A stretch of 64,000 nt of DNA, taken from assembly GCF_002939705.1 (NCBI RefSeq), contig NZ_MDCB01000001.1, positions 303,672-367,671 on the forward strand. The letters run 5' to 3'. This DNA is from Xanthomonas albilineans (lineage in GTDB: Bacteria > Pseudomonadota > Gammaproteobacteria > Xanthomonadales > Xanthomonadaceae). Below are positions 17,497 to 25,029 of this stretch, piece by piece. The position numbers were made by a program, and so were the translations under genes. Positions within the stretch are counted from its first letter, which is position 1; each line of letters starts with the position of its first letter. The notes under the pieces are model-generated. The model did no database searches, was not told the origin of the DNA, and worked only from the letters and a program-made list of their open reading frames with translations.

Positions 17497-19014
17497 ATGT
17501 TATCTCCTTTCGCATCGCGCGGATCTTACTCGGTCACCAAGGCATTCATTGGTAGGCCAGCCATTCTTCGTGCCAGCCATAAATCGATAGAATCCGGCGT
17601 GCCAGGCAAGTTTCGATTGTTGATCTCAGAAAAAATCAGCAGAGTGTCCTCGTATCCCGAGCCTGCCGGCTCGTATCAACCGCAGACTCTGTTGTTGCCG
17701 TGTGGCATAGGCACTATTCGACGAACCTCGCTGTTTGATGGCCGGCCTTACGAATCCATCGCTTCCGCTACGAACATAAGAAATAGTGCGACCGACATGA
17801 ATCAACCCCATGTCGCTATCCGTAATCTCCATTCGTTTCGCCATTCAACGAACGCTCGCGTCGATTTGCAGCCATCATCTATAAAAAGTGACGTGCCTGT
17901 AGTGAGTAAAGTATTGGGTTTGATCGCCGGCAACCCTGAAGAAATCGTCAGGCCGAAGGCAGTGGAAGCGCTTGTTGGTGCCGTAGCTGCGGTGCGCGTT
18001 TCCAAGTCCATAGAGTATATAAATCCGACGCAGGAATCAAAACGTTTGATTTCGCCGGGACTCGTTTTTACACAGCAGCGCATTTTTGAGGAAGAAAAGC
18101 TTGCTGCTATGAATTTGCCTAACGTGCCACCGGTGCAGCCGCCCCAGTCATCGATGCAGGAAGCTGATGTTGATCCGTGCTCCAGGTCGGCCTCTACGGA
18201 ATGTGACACCGCAGCGGAATTCGCGTTGCGGACGTGGTCCGACGAGAAACTACGCAACATACAACACACCTCTGAAGTCAAAGAGTTGCTGGCGCTCGCC
18301 GGTTTGTTGTGCATTGAAGCCCACAAACGCAATGTGACGATGACCGATAAACAACTCGCGATCGACCTGGGGCGTACATTTCGCAGGTGTTTTTCTGGTC
18401 GCGAAGTACAGGCGTGGCGCCGGGATATCGCGACGATGTCTGAGCATGCGAACCATTTCTTGAAAAATAGGGATGCAATTATTTTATTTACAAACATGGA
18501 TGATAGGAAGATTATTGACGACGAGCGCATCACCTCCATGCGTGAGAACAACGCTAATAATCCTCTATTGATCATTACCGACTCATTCTTCAAAGATATG
18601 GCGGTTAAACGTATGCTTCAGATGATGCGTGCGATAGCACTGAGTACGAAACGAAGCGATGTGCTGGTATTTCCGATCGCAGATAATAAGGATTCGACGG
18701 GACCAGTCACCTCGTCGCCTAGTGCGTTCCAAGATGTCGAAGAATCACGCTGGTACAGCACATTAAGCGGGTTCAAAGCATTCTGCCAGGCCGGAATCCG
18801 TTTGCATCGCAAACTGCTATCAGGGCAAGCTGACGCCGACATCGATAGTGGTGCCGTCCGTCTCGGCAACGATACGCCGGATCGGAAAGAAGCGCTCAAA
18901 GCGTTGCAACGTGATGCTCGGAAAATCGCGGCAGTCATCAAATCCAATCGCGATAGTCTTGTGCAATATGTTTGCTACAGTGCGTTTTCCGCGGAAGAAC
19001 CCAAACGATGTTAA
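17497..19014 (+). CDS. Candidate type III effector of unknown function (505 aa)
   Basis: I do not recognise this protein. The first ~150 residues are Ser/Pro-rich and low in predicted structure, typical of a T3SS secretion and chaperone-binding region, and are shared with the 141-residue gene just upstream. From about residue 225 it becomes helical and charged (TAAEFALRTWSDEKLRN; MTDKQLAIDLGRTFRRCFSG; NNPLLIITDSFFKDMAVKRM). No signal peptide or membrane helix. It sits between the tip-protein gene and the prg/org operon, a position where secreted substrates are expected. Function not assigned. Confidence 0.65.
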   Translation: MLSPFASRGSYSVTKAFIGRPAILRASHKSIESGVPGKFRLLISEKISRVSSYPEPAGSYQPQTLLLPCGIGTIRRTSLFDGRPYESIASATNIRNSATDMNQPHVAIRNLHSFRHSTNARVDLQPSSIKSDVPVVSKVLGLIAGNPEEIVRPKAVEALVGAVAAVRVSKSIEYINPTQESKRLISPGLVFTQQRIFEEEKLAAMNLPNVPPVQPPQSSMQEADVDPCSRSASTECDTAAEFALRTWSDEKLRNIQHTSEVKELLALAGLLCIEAHKRNVTMTDKQLAIDLGRTFRRCFSGREVQAWRRDIATMSEHANHFLKNRDAIILFTNMDDRKIIDDERITSMRENNANNPLLIITDSFFKDMAVKRMLQMMRAIALSTKRSDVLVFPIADNKDSTGPVTSSPSAFQDVEESRWYSTLSGFKAFCQAGIRLHRKLLSGQADADIDSGAVRLGNDTPDRKEALKALQRDARKIAAVIKSNRDSLVQYVCYSAFSAEEPKRC

Positions 19015-19234
19015 GCGCCGGACCGTTCAACGACTGCCATAATACAGCCAGACGCGTTCGACGTTTCACGTATTGAATGAGAAGGTCTCATAACCAGAGT
19101 GCCACGCTTGCTTATAACTGTGAGGATGCACGACACAATATATTTCACATGTATGTTGTGTCTCAGTAGCTCAAATCAGTATTTCAAGGAAACAGTGCAA
19201 AGTAAAAGACCTACCTAGTTCTTGCGATGAAGCG
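19015..19234. other. Convergent intergenic region
   Basis: A 220-base gap between convergent genes, the 505-residue candidate effector and iagB. I see no strong hairpin with a T-tract and no small gene. Confidence 0.3.
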
Positions 19235-19846
19235 TCACAGGCTGTTTTTTGACACTCTGCTCCGTGCCGAGGATTTTTTCGCGCGTTTCATCGGGATCGG
19301 ACTGCGTTCAGCATAGTAGCTGTCGTAAATCTTACGCGCATAAATTCGTTGTTTTTCCAATGTATGCGCGTTATAACCGCCGACCGCGCGCCAAGTTGCA
19401 CCATATTGTGTGATATTTCCAGCTAGAATCCACGCTCCGACGCTTTCGTTGGTACACCGGTCGAAGAGACGTTGCTTGTCGATCCCGTATCGCCGGAGGA
19501 ATGGAAGCCATCGGCTGTTGATCTGCATCATACCGATGTCGAACGATCCGTCCTTGTTACGGCTCACTGCGGTCGCGTTCAATCCCGATTCGCGCGAAGC
19601 AATTACGTACAACAGCTTCGCGTCGACGCCGTATGTGCGGGCCGCCTGGGTCCAGCAATCTTGGGCATAAGCAGGCCTCATGCTCGCCCATGCGACTGCA
19701 CATACACCAAGAATCAGCCAGGCACGCCACGCACGGAATCGGCGAAAGGTGTGTGATACGGATACGGCACATAAGGCACATGCATTGCCGGCTTTCTCAG
19801 AACATGTCAGTATCGGCGTTGAGTTTAGGTTTTGCATCAGGTGCAT
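19235..19846 (-). CDS. iagB: T3SS-associated lytic transglycosylase, IagB/IpgF family
   Basis: A 203-residue exported protein of the SLT lysozyme-like family that opens peptidoglycan locally for injectisome assembly. After a signal segment ending PAYAQDCW it has the catalytic Glu in YVIASRESGLNA and the family motifs DIGMMQINSRW and VGGYNAHT. A basic C-terminal tail (KRAKKSSARSR) is extra. The ATG at 19846 has AGGACGACG upstream and overlaps the end of the orgC-position gene by 50 bases, so it is translationally tied to the prg/org operon. About 40 residues precede the hydrophobic core, longer than usual. Confidence 0.9.
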   Translation of the reverse strand: MHLMQNLNSTPILTCSEKAGNACALCAVSVSHTFRRFRAWRAWLILGVCAVAWASMRPAYAQDCWTQAARTYGVDAKLLYVIASRESGLNATAVSRNKDGSFDIGMMQINSRWLPFLRRYGIDKQRLFDRCTNESVGAWILAGNITQYGATWRAVGGYNAHTLEKQRIYARKIYDSYYAERSPIPMKRAKKSSARSRVSKNSL

Positions 19847-20027
19847 CGTCGTCCTGGCTCATCTCAGTCATCATGATTTGCATCATGAACTTTTTCATTT
19901 CATCAGTCGTTATACCATGCATCGCTGTTTTTGCTGCCTCTGCCAGATTCTCGTCTGGCTGATGGGGCTCAGCGGATGGAGCCTTTGCCAGTGCATACTT
20001 GGCAATCGTGAGCGGGTTGATCATCAT
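19797..20027 (-). CDS. Small Met-rich protein in the OrgC position
   Basis: A 76-residue soluble protein starting MMINPLTIAKYALAKAPS, with a Met-rich helix (TTDEMKKFMMQIMMTEM) and an acidic tail. Its ATG overlaps the orgB stop (ATGA), so it belongs to the operon. In Salmonella orgC follows orgB, but OrgC there is about 150 residues and I see no clear sequence likeness. The position suggests a needle-polymerisation helper or small export factor; that is inference. Confidence 0.6.
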   Translation of the reverse strand: MMINPLTIAKYALAKAPSAEPHQPDENLAEAAKTAMHGITTDEMKKFMMQIMMTEMSQDDDAPDAKPKLNADTDMF

Positions 20028-20698
20028 GGGGAATTGGATATCCTAATTTGTTGGACGTAAGATAGCAGTGCCTCGACGATATTCGCCGTTGTGTCCGGAA
20101 CACGTTGCTGGTGGCGTTGCACTGCGCGCGAGCAAATATCTGTCGAAGCGGAAAATGGCGCAAATGAAACAGAAAATTGTCCGTTGCTGATTACGAAGTG
20201 ATCATTGGGCGATGTCGTGAGCGTGATACGCCTTCCGTTGTTCGTTTGTAAATGATCGATCGAAAGCTGGCTGAGTTTGCACCATTTCGGAAGATAAACG
20301 GTGACAGATCGATCGGAATCGGCATCCTGCGTATCGAGGTACTCCTCGATCAACGCTGTGGCCGTCTTCGAATCTTCGAAAAGCTTTCGCACGTTGTGAG
20401 CGATTGCACCGCGTTCTTGTTCGAGCTGCAACGCATATGTTTGAGAAAGATGCGTGGTTTCGTCGATCAGCGTGTCGACGAAAAGCCTGATGCCATCACG
20501 ATAGCCTTCGAAGCGCGCCTGCTCATACTGCGTATGTGCGTAGTGTTCGGCGTCTTCTATGATCTTTCTGGCCGATTTTTTCGCAGCCTGTTCTAGTGCA
20601 TGTCGCCGATTGGCGCGATGCAGGGCTGCGTGCCGATAGACGACCTGTGCTTCGCTATCGGACGCTTTGTTATAAACCTTCTGCACGATTTTGCGCAT
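20024..20698 (-). CDS. orgB: T3SS stator/cytosolic regulator OrgB (SctL)
   Basis: About 224 residues, equivalent to the SctL/FliH stator that links the ATPase InvC to the sorting platform. The N-terminal half is a charged helix (ALEQAAKKSARKIIEDAEHY) with the YEQARFEGYRDG pattern usual before the SctL C-terminal domain. The C-terminal part (VTVYLPKWCKLSQLSI) matches the FliH-like fold region. I chose the ATG at 20698 (MRKIVQKVYNK), which overlaps the end of orgA by 29 bases; the longer frame runs antisense-like through orgA. Part of prgHIJK-orgAB. Confidence 0.85.
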   Translation of the reverse strand: MRKIVQKVYNKASDSEAQVVYRHAALHRANRRHALEQAAKKSARKIIEDAEHYAHTQYEQARFEGYRDGIRLFVDTLIDETTHLSQTYALQLEQERGAIAHNVRKLFEDSKTATALIEEYLDTQDADSDRSVTVYLPKWCKLSQLSIDHLQTNNGRRITLTTSPNDHFVISNGQFSVSFAPFSASTDICSRAVQRHQQRVPDTTANIVEALLSYVQQIRISNSP

Positions 20699-21266
20699 AG
20701 TGTGCCGCCATTGAAAAAAGAGTAATGGAAATCCATCTGCCGCAATCTTCCGGTGACGCTCGTCCCACTTGTAAGGAAAGGGCGGCCGTTTCGGCCTCGA
20801 TTCGTGAGGAAAAGAGCAGTCGGAGACGTTCATCGATGACGGGTGGCATTGCCGGAATCAAAAACCGAAGCGCAGCGAGCCCGCAGACCACCGGATCGAC
20901 ATTTTCGTCTAGTACGCATGCTGGGACCGCGAGATGGGGCAGAGGCAATTCGATGAAGCGCTTGCATCGCCCGTCAAGCTGCCGATATCGATTGGATGAT
21001 AACCATTCCCCGCGCTGACTGAATAGGCCCAGCAGAAAGCAAAGATCAGGGATCACGTACCACTTACGCAGTAGGATGGACGTGCATGGGTCGATCGGAA
21101 TCGACTCGGGCGACGTGGTTCTCAAATCGTACGTGTCGAAGAGGATGGTGTTCCTCACTGCCTTGGGCAGCGCGCACCATTGCGCCGATGTCATCGGCAC
21201 ACGCTCCGGATGCAGGTAGTCGTCGGGAGCCAGCATGATCCTCAACAGGTATTTAAAATCTGTCAT
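20670..21266 (-). CDS. orgA: T3SS sorting-platform adaptor OrgA (SctK)
   Basis: A 198-residue cytosolic protein that connects the ring protein PrgH to SpaO pods. Identified by position (its ATG overlaps the prgK stop; orgB follows) and by SctK-like content: YLHPERVPMTSAQWCALP, RKWYVIPDLCFLLGL near the middle, and a helical C-terminus. Length matches Salmonella OrgA (~199). Sequence conservation in this family is low, so position carries much of the weight. Confidence 0.85.
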   Translation of the reverse strand: MTDFKYLLRIMLAPDDYLHPERVPMTSAQWCALPKAVRNTILFDTYDLRTTSPESIPIDPCTSILLRKWYVIPDLCFLLGLFSQRGEWLSSNRYRQLDGRCKRFIELPLPHLAVPACVLDENVDPVVCGLAALRFLIPAMPPVIDERLRLLFSSRIEAETAALSLQVGRASPEDCGRWISITLFSMAAHYAQNRAEGL

Positions 21267-22150
21267 TTGATGAAAGGTTCAACACGATCGCGCTTTCGGG
21301 ACTTGCGAAAACGTTTAAAAAAATCGACTGGTCCGGATGGCGGACTATTGGCCAGCTGCGCGCCGAGCGGGCGTGATTTGTCGTGATCGTGCCTGGGTTC
21401 GGAATCGATGCGCCGCTCGCGCCACCAGCGAGTCCTGAACGGTCGCGAGGTCAGCCCGAGCCACCCCGCGGCGAGCAGCGCGAAAAAACCGACAAACGCA
21501 GAAACTTGCATGCAGACATGCATCCAGTCCGTGCTCCACGAGATCAGCGGTGCGGATGGCGGCATACCCCGGAAAATGGGTGCACTTTGTTCGGCTAGCA
21601 CGGAGATATCATCATAGTCGATCTGATCGAAACTATTCTTGACATAACGCTTCACTTTGCTGATCAATGTGTCCTTGTCCAGCTCGCCGCTGTAGACTAT
21701 CAGTACGGCGACATGCATACGCTGCGGGCTGTCGACATCCTCCGTAAGCGGGTAACTGACATTGACGTGTGCTCTGACAACATTGTTAAGTGCTGACAGA
21801 TTGTTCGAAAGCCGTTGCTCGATATAGGAAATTAGGCGCGAATGCTCCGCGAGCGGTGTGGAAACAAGGCTGTCGGAGGGAAACGCCTGACTGATCTGCA
21901 AATCGGGCGGAGTCGGCAAATTGTAGCGCCGCACCAGGTCGACAGCAGCCGGAAAATCGGCACGCGAAACATCTACTTCGAAAACGCCTTTTCCCAAGTC
22001 ATTCTTTATCGCCGTCACGCCATGACGTTGCAATATCGCCACCACGTCGTTCACTTGCGATTCGGTAAGCCCGGATAGCAGTGAACGGTTGTGGCAGCCG
22101 GAGAGTGCGAACAAGCTTATGAGAAATAGTATCCTGTAGAGACCGCGCAC
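21263..22150 (-). CDS. prgK: T3SS inner-ring lipoprotein PrgK (SctJ)
   Basis: A 295-residue lipoprotein of the YscJ/PrgK/FliF family that forms the periplasmic-facing inner ring. The lipobox LFALSGC is followed by SLLSGLTESQVNDVVAILQR and the SctJ core (FEVDVSRADFPAAVDLV; QAFPSDSLVSTPLAEHSRL; VVRAHVNVSYP). A C-terminal membrane helix (VSAFVGFFALLAAGWLGL) precedes a basic cytoplasmic tail. The start is GTG at 22150, six bases after the prgJ stop with AAAGG upstream. Length exceeds Salmonella PrgK (252) mainly by the tail. Confidence 0.95.
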   Translation of the reverse strand: MRGLYRILFLISLFALSGCHNRSLLSGLTESQVNDVVAILQRHGVTAIKNDLGKGVFEVDVSRADFPAAVDLVRRYNLPTPPDLQISQAFPSDSLVSTPLAEHSRLISYIEQRLSNNLSALNNVVRAHVNVSYPLTEDVDSPQRMHVAVLIVYSGELDKDTLISKVKRYVKNSFDQIDYDDISVLAEQSAPIFRGMPPSAPLISWSTDWMHVCMQVSAFVGFFALLAAGWLGLTSRPFRTRWWRERRIDSEPRHDHDKSRPLGAQLANSPPSGPVDFFKRFRKSRKRDRVEPFIK

Positions 22151-22156
22151 GGCGGA

Positions 22157-22441
22157 TTAACCTTTGACTAGCGTTTCGACGCCACCGGCGAGGCGTTTTA
22201 CGACACCGCTTACGAGCGTATTGTTGACGGTGTAGTTGGCCATTTCCACCTGAAAGGCAGCCAGTGCCGCAGGATTGGAATAATCGGCAGGTGTCTGCAT
22301 GAACGCATCGATCCGGTGGCGCGCCGAAATCATGTCGTCGGTCAGATTCCGCATGGCGGATTGCAAATCCATATCGAGGTGCTGTTCGTTGTGAAAGTCG
22401 GTTGCTGAGAATGACGGAGCAACCATGGGGAAAATTTGCAT
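22157..22441 (-). CDS. prgJ: T3SS inner rod protein PrgJ (SctI)
   Basis: A 94-residue protein that forms the inner rod/socket under the needle. The C-terminal half matches the SctI pattern: NPAALAAFQVEMANYTVNNT followed by VSGVVKRLAGGVETLVKG, compared with the EISDYNLYVSMVSTLTRK...VETLLRS type of PrgJ. Located between prgI and prgK as in Salmonella. It is an early secreted substrate. Confidence 0.93.
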   Translation of the reverse strand: MQIFPMVAPSFSATDFHNEQHLDMDLQSAMRNLTDDMISARHRIDAFMQTPADYSNPAALAAFQVEMANYTVNNTLVSGVVKRLAGGVETLVKG

Positions 22442-22528
22442 CGAATAACGCCTTTAAGATTGAACATAAGGATCAGCTTTCGCTCCGGCCTCATGCGATA
22501 GCGAAAATCGTATGAGGCCGGTGATGGG
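22442..22528. other. prgI-prgJ spacer with inverted repeat
   Basis: An 87-base gap, the longest inside this operon. On the plus strand it contains GCCTCATGCGATAGCG and, after AAAAT, CGTATGAGGCCGGTG; the CCTCATGCG/CGTATGAGG arms form an imperfect hairpin around 22491-22515. It could tune needle-to-rod stoichiometry by attenuation or mRNA stability. Confidence 0.45.
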
Positions 22529-22822
22529 TTACCGTAGATTGCCGAGGATAGTCGTGTCGATATCTTTCATCGCTTTCACTGCGCTCGATTGCGCGTTCCG
22601 GAATATGGTGTAGTCAGACAGGACAGCCTGATACGAGGCCAGCGCCGCAGGGTCCGACGGGTTAGCCTCCAGTGCTTGCTGCGCTGCGGTCAGCGCGCTG
22701 CCTAGGCTGCCTACGCCGTTTTGGAAGCCTTTGGCGATATCATAGATGTAAGTATTAATATCACCATCATTCGAAAGTATGTCGGACGGAGAGTTAGAAA
22801 TAGGAGAAATATTACTTGTCAT
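22529..22822 (-). CDS. prgI: T3SS needle subunit PrgI (SctF)
   Basis: A 97-residue needle protein. The C-terminal half closely follows PrgI: NPSDPAALASYQAVLSDYTI then FRNAQSSAVKAMKDIDTTIL, with P-x-D turn and the conserved YxxFRNAQS block. I chose the ATG at 22822 because GGAAACTAAA before it gives a Shine-Dalgarno and it follows the prgH stop; the longer frame lies within prgH. The N-terminal ~20 residues are longer and more polar than in Salmonella (80 residues total). Confidence 0.95.
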   Translation of the reverse strand: MTSNISPISNSPSDILSNDGDINTYIYDIAKGFQNGVGSLGSALTAAQQALEANPSDPAALASYQAVLSDYTIFRNAQSSAVKAMKDIDTTILGNLR

Positions 22823-22823
22823 T

Positions 22824-24137
22824 TTAGTTTCCATTAATTGTATGGTTGAAGTACCAATGGCTTGGATCGACGAGAACATAACCGTCCTCACCTACCTGCC
22901 GAGATTTTCCATCCAGCCATGTCGTCTTTAGAACAAGGCCGAAACGGACCTTTCGCTGACCCCAGTCATGCGAAAAACCTTTCACTAGATCCGATACTTC
23001 GGACAGTGCGTAATCTGTGATGTAACCGTTAATAAAAAATGTAATATAGCCGCCGGATTCGATGCGCGAGTATGTTACCGGTATTTGGGTCAATTTGGAC
23101 CCCGCGATTCCGGCCACGTTGGAAAGCGTCTTTTCTCGTATATGTAAACCCTTGGCAAAGGGTAATACGCCCTTTAGGAGGCGAGTCACTTCGGCTATTC
23201 TCTTCTTGACGGTTTCTTCGTCCTCGTCTTGATGTGCGACGAGAATTAATTCAGGTTCGTCTATGTTGCGAAAAAGCATCGTGAAATAATCTATATTGTG
23301 CTGATCCAGCACTTGTTCCGATTTTTCCCGGAGATCGTCAACCGAGGTCACCACCGGTCGTTGTGCAGCAGGAAAACGCAGCGCGATCTGCTTGTCCCAT
23401 TCTAGATCGCTTTGCGTTTTCGCGATGACGTACACTTTGCCATCCCTCGTGATCAAATCGTTCCTCGCAGTATCGGTGTCGAACACGGCGGCAAGTTGTT
23501 TCGTCCTTGCATGGTCGGCGAAGAAGCTTATCAATGACCTCAAAGGAAGCACGAGCAACGCTACCGCTATGCAAGCCAAAGCGGTAAAGCGACGGGTACG
23601 TTGCCCCATGCCAGATGGCACGAGCAAATCCGCAGTCACCTCGGATGTTTCGGCTGCGTTTTCGTCTGTCGACTTGATCAGAAACTGGCGTACAGCATCG
23701 GACCATGGTGTATTGTTGAGTCGGATCGCAAATGCGATGTCTTCGAATTGACATATACTGTTGAGTACACCTTCCTCGACGGTGACTTCGTTGCCTTTGA
23801 TCCATTCGACGCTGAAACGAAGCAGGCCATCATTGACATCTCGATCATGATCAGTCGACCTTTGCGACGACATCTCCATGTCAAATGGTGTGTCATCCTT
23901 ATTCGCTATGTCGCTATGGCTGATGTGCCCATCAAAACTGATTCTAAAGTTGATTCCTGACTTATGGTGCGGTATTACCAGTGCATTCGACGCGAATTGC
24001 GAGGCTGATTGTGATTGGGCTGTTTCGGCGCCAACGAATACAAAGATCGATTCCTGTTTAGGAAGTAGCAAGTCGACCCCGTACATTGGGCCAAACAAAA
24101 TACGCAATTCGTAGTGTTTTTCGTCATCGAATGACAT
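22824..24137 (-). CDS. prgH: T3SS inner-ring protein PrgH (SctD)
   Basis: A 437-residue bitopic ring protein. A cytoplasmic FHA-like domain (residues ~8-150) precedes a membrane helix (about 190-210, ALACIAVALLVLPLRSL) and periplasmic ring-building domains. The C-terminus matches PrgH: VTYSRIESGGYITFFINGYI and VLVDPSHWYFNHT, compared with the GHWYF ending in Salmonella. I chose the ATG at 24137 (MSFDDEKHYELRILFGPMYG), which matches the family N-terminus; 30 upstream codons are hydrophobic but not family-like. First gene of the prgHIJK-orgAB operon, divergent from invF. Confidence 0.93.
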   Translation of the reverse strand: MSFDDEKHYELRILFGPMYGVDLLLPKQESIFVFVGAETAQSQSASQFASNALVIPHHKSGINFRISFDGHISHSDIANKDDTPFDMEMSSQRSTDHDRDVNDGLLRFSVEWIKGNEVTVEEGVLNSICQFEDIAFAIRLNNTPWSDAVRQFLIKSTDENAAETSEVTADLLVPSGMGQRTRRFTALACIAVALLVLPLRSLISFFADHARTKQLAAVFDTDTARNDLITRDGKVYVIAKTQSDLEWDKQIALRFPAAQRPVVTSVDDLREKSEQVLDQHNIDYFTMLFRNIDEPELILVAHQDEDEETVKKRIAEVTRLLKGVLPFAKGLHIREKTLSNVAGIAGSKLTQIPVTYSRIESGGYITFFINGYITDYALSEVSDLVKGFSHDWGQRKVRFGLVLKTTWLDGKSRQVGEDGYVLVDPSHWYFNHTINGN

Positions 24138-24396
24138 AGGAATCGGGTGCAGGAATAATAGGAATGAATTTATTAAGGCCGCCGATAAGAACATGGCTGA
24201 AATAGCCTTGTCAAGGCCAATGACCACCTTGATGATTGATTGAGGCTTGCCCTATTCGTAATTGGGCAAATGCCTAGATCGTATTAAGGGCGAGCCTACC
24301 CCGTTTGAACGTTTTTTGGCTGTATATTATTGGCGTGGACCGACTATCGATTCAGTGTAATGCATGAATTTATCAATGCCATAAGCTAATAATTGG
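24138..24396. promoter_or_regulatory. Divergent promoter region between prgH and invF
   Basis: A 259-base AT-rich region separating the minus-strand prg/org operon and the plus-strand inv/spa operon, so it should carry both promoters. No hilA-like gene exists in the window, so the activator is not obvious. I cannot name a binding site by eye. Confidence 0.5.
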
Positions 24397-25029
24397 ATGA
24401 ATTTAAGAATGTCAATATGTATTAAGAAAAACATGGGGCGGGACGTAATAGTCGATAAACACCGCCTAGTGGTGATGCGTGCTGATGCCGATGTCGAAGA
24501 TTGGAGCGAATCGATTGCCAGAATTGCCAGCTTGCTAGCATTCATGGAGGCATCGGAAGGCACTGATGCCAATGAGCCGATCACGGTTAGGCGAAGTCAA
24601 GCCGGAGATGGGGTGAGATTCTTTGCGCGTGACCTACATCATGCTGCGGCGTTCGAGCGCTGGTTTTGTGATCGCATCCTTAATATGGACGACTCCATCG
24701 AGCCACTACGCGAATTCCTTCGTGCACAGGAAGCGTATCTATTGGTGCGTTTCCTTTTATGTTCCTTTGACGACCACTCCTCTGTGGCCGGACTCGCGAG
24801 CCGCTATGGTCTGTCGACTTCCCATTTCCGTCGGATATGTCGCGGAATTTTTGGCGGTGGACTGAAAAGTCGTCTCAGACAGTGGCGAGCTCAAAGCGCT
24901 TTGCACGATCTGTTGAGCGGAGCAAAATCGGTGGCCGAGCTGGCGTATCAGCACGGTTTCGCGTCTTCATCGCATTTTTCTCAGGAAATGAAGTTTCATT
25001 TTGGTGCGCGTCCAGGACGCCAACAGTGA
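24397..25029 (+). CDS. invF: AraC-family transcriptional activator InvF
   Basis: A 210-residue regulator with the two-helix-turn-helix AraC domain at the C-terminus: SVAGLASRYGLSTSHFRRIC and SVAELAYQHGFASSSHFSQE. It is first in the inv/spa operon, as in Salmonella, where InvF with chaperone SicA activates effector and sip genes. The stop overlaps the invG start (GTGA). ATGs at 24397, 24409 and 24433 are possible starts and none has a strong Shine-Dalgarno; the longest is reported. It is the only transcription factor in the island apart from the distant ECF sigma. Confidence 0.88.
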   Translation: MNLRMSICIKKNMGRDVIVDKHRLVVMRADADVEDWSESIARIASLLAFMEASEGTDANEPITVRRSQAGDGVRFFARDLHHAAAFERWFCDRILNMDDSIEPLREFLRAQEAYLLVRFLLCSFDDHSSVAGLASRYGLSTSHFRRICRGIFGGGLKSRLRQWRAQSALHDLLSGAKSVAELAYQHGFASSSHFSQEMKFHFGARPGRQQ

